From assembly GCA_016195145.1 (NCBI GenBank), contig JACQAF010000119.1, positions 1-5,489 on the forward strand: DNA of 5,489 nucleotides, in the 5' to 3' direction. Shown piece by piece: positions 4,510-5,489 of this stretch. Source of the DNA: Rhodospirillales bacterium (GTDB taxonomy: Bacteria; Pseudomonadota; Alphaproteobacteria; CACIAM-22H2). Made by a program: the position numbers and the translations under genes. Below the pieces are notes generated by a model. That model did not search any database and was not told where the DNA came from. It saw only the letters and a list, made by a program, of their open reading frames with translations. Numbering within the stretch: the stretch's first letter is position 1; every line of letters starts with the position of its first letter.

Positions 4510-5489
4510 ATGCTGCACAGCCTGTCGATCCGCGACGTCGTTCTTGTCGACCGTCTCGATCTCGAGTTTTCCGCCAGCCTGTCGGCGCTGACCGGCGAGA
4601 CGGGGGCGGGCAAGTCGATTCTGCTCGATGCGCTCGGCCTCGCGCTCGGCTCGCGCGGCGATTCGGGGCTGGTGCGCGCCGGGGCGGCGCAGGCGAGCGT
4701 CAGCGCCGGCTTCGAGATCGCCGCCCGCCACCCGGCGCGCGCCTTACTCGACGAACAGGGCCTCGCCGCCGAAAACCCGCTGGTCCTGCGCCGCGTCCTC
4801 GGCGCCGACGGGCGCAGCCGCGCCTTCGTCAACGACCAGCCGGTTTCGGTCGGCCTCTTGCGCCGGCTCGGCGAAACGCTGGTCGAGATCCACGGCCAGT
4901 TCGAAAACCAGGGCCTGCTCGATCCCGCAACCCACCGCGCCGCGCTCGACGAATATGCCGGGCTCGCCGATACGGCCGCTGAGGTCGCCGCCCGGCACGC
5001 GGCGTGGCGCGACTGCCGGACGGCCGAGGAACGGGCCGAGGACGAGGCGCGCGCCGCCCGGAACGATGAGGATTTCCTGCGCCATGCGCTGGCCGAACTC
5101 GACGGTCTTGCCCCCAAACCGGGCGAGGAGACGGAACTGGCCCAACGCCGGGCCATGCTGGGCGCGCGCGAGAAACTGGTCGAGGCGCTGAACGCCGCCC
5201 TTGGCGAACTCGGTCACGGCAAGGGGCCGGCGGGCGCCTTGCGCGCCGCCGAGCGATTGCTCGCCCGCATGGCGCCGCAGGCGCTCGGCAAGCTCGATCC
5301 GGCCATCGCCGCCCTCGACCGCGCGGCAAGCGCCGTCGCCGACGCCGTCGCCGAGGTCGAGGCGCTCGGCCACACCCTCGACCTCGACGCCTCGGGGCTG
5401 GAAGCGGCCGAGGAACGGCTGTTCGCCTTGCGCGCGCTCGCCCGCAAGCACCGGGTAGAGGTCGACGGCCTGCTGGCGCTGCGCGGCGA
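4510..5489 (+). CDS. recN: DNA repair ATPase RecN, N-terminal part (3' end outside window)
   Basis: The frame is open from the ATG at 4510 to the last base, giving 326 full codons of a protein normally about 550 residues long. RecN is an SMC-like ATPase that gathers broken DNA ends during double-strand-break repair by recombination. The start MLHSLSIRDVVLVDRLDLEF is typical of the family. The Walker A motif GETGAGKS is at residues 29-36, followed by ILLDALGLALGSRGD and the conserved LVEIHGQFENQ (124-134, Q-loop region). From about residue 150 the sequence is rich in Ala, Glu, Arg and Leu, as expected for the first coiled-coil arm. The signature motif and Walker B lie beyond the window. In other alphaproteobacteria recN usually follows bamD directly; here two genes separate them. 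Confidence 0.95.
   Translation, partial: MLHSLSIRDVVLVDRLDLEFSASLSALTGETGAGKSILLDALGLALGSRGDSGLVRAGAAQASVSAGFEIAARHPARALLDEQGLAAENPLVLRRVLGADGRSRAFVNDQPVSVGLLRRLGETLVEIHGQFENQGLLDPATHRAALDEYAGLADTAAEVAARHAAWRDCRTAEERAEDEARAARNDEDFLRHALAELDGLAPKPGEETELAQRRAMLGAREKLVEALNAALGELGHGKGPAGALRAAERLLARMAPQALGKLDPAIAALDRAASAVADAVAEVEALGHTLDLDASGLEAAEERLFALRALARKHRVEVDGLLALRG

Noticed and set aside
4395..5451. Several long frames on both strands over recN (for example 4395-5156 and 4744-5451 minus, 4628-5191 plus)
   Set aside because: The frame starting at 4510 carries the RecN Walker A and LVEIHGQ motifs; the others are Arg/Ala/Ser-rich shadows.

Overview
This is a high-GC chromosomal segment from an alphaproteobacterium, most likely of the Rhodospirillales type. 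Three things point there: the order ftsZ - lpxC - bamD - recN, the FtsZ C-terminal peptide ending in DIPAFLRRQAN, and the long Ala/Pro-rich FtsZ linker. No database search was possible, so the taxonomy is inference from these features.

Layout: 1-792 holds the 3' end of ftsZ (cell division GTPase). 793-931 is a comparatively AT-rich gap with two adjacent GANTC sites, a 13-bp perfect-stem hairpin followed by a T-rich stretch, and a second smaller hairpin just before the lpxC start. lpxC (about 932-1879, lipid A biosynthesis) starts with a non-ATG codon. After 56 bp comes bamD (1936-2742, outer-membrane assembly lipoprotein), whose ATG sits about where a transcript from an extended -10 element (TGCTATATT) would begin. 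All these genes point right. Next comes a divergent pair: an Lrp/AsnC regulator on the minus strand (2763-3188, convergent with bamD and 20 bp from it) and a saccharopine-dehydrogenase-family oxidoreductase on the plus strand (3331-4404), resembling lysine 6-dehydrogenase. The 5' part of recN (DNA repair ATPase) starts at 4510 and runs off the right edge.

The ftsZ/lpxC/bamD/recN genes form a conserved envelope, division and repair neighbourhood. The Lrp-dehydrogenase pair looks like a self-contained amino-acid-responsive module inserted between bamD and recN. Its 142-bp divergent gap carries a 22-bp perfect palindrome plus two further direct copies of its half-site (ATCCGGCG). These overlap a good candidate promoter for the regulator, which suggests autoregulation and control of the dehydrogenase. 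This is the most interesting untested regulatory structure in the window. I see no mobile element, CRISPR array, tRNA or rRNA. All the genes have recognisable families, so I do not claim a wholly new system.
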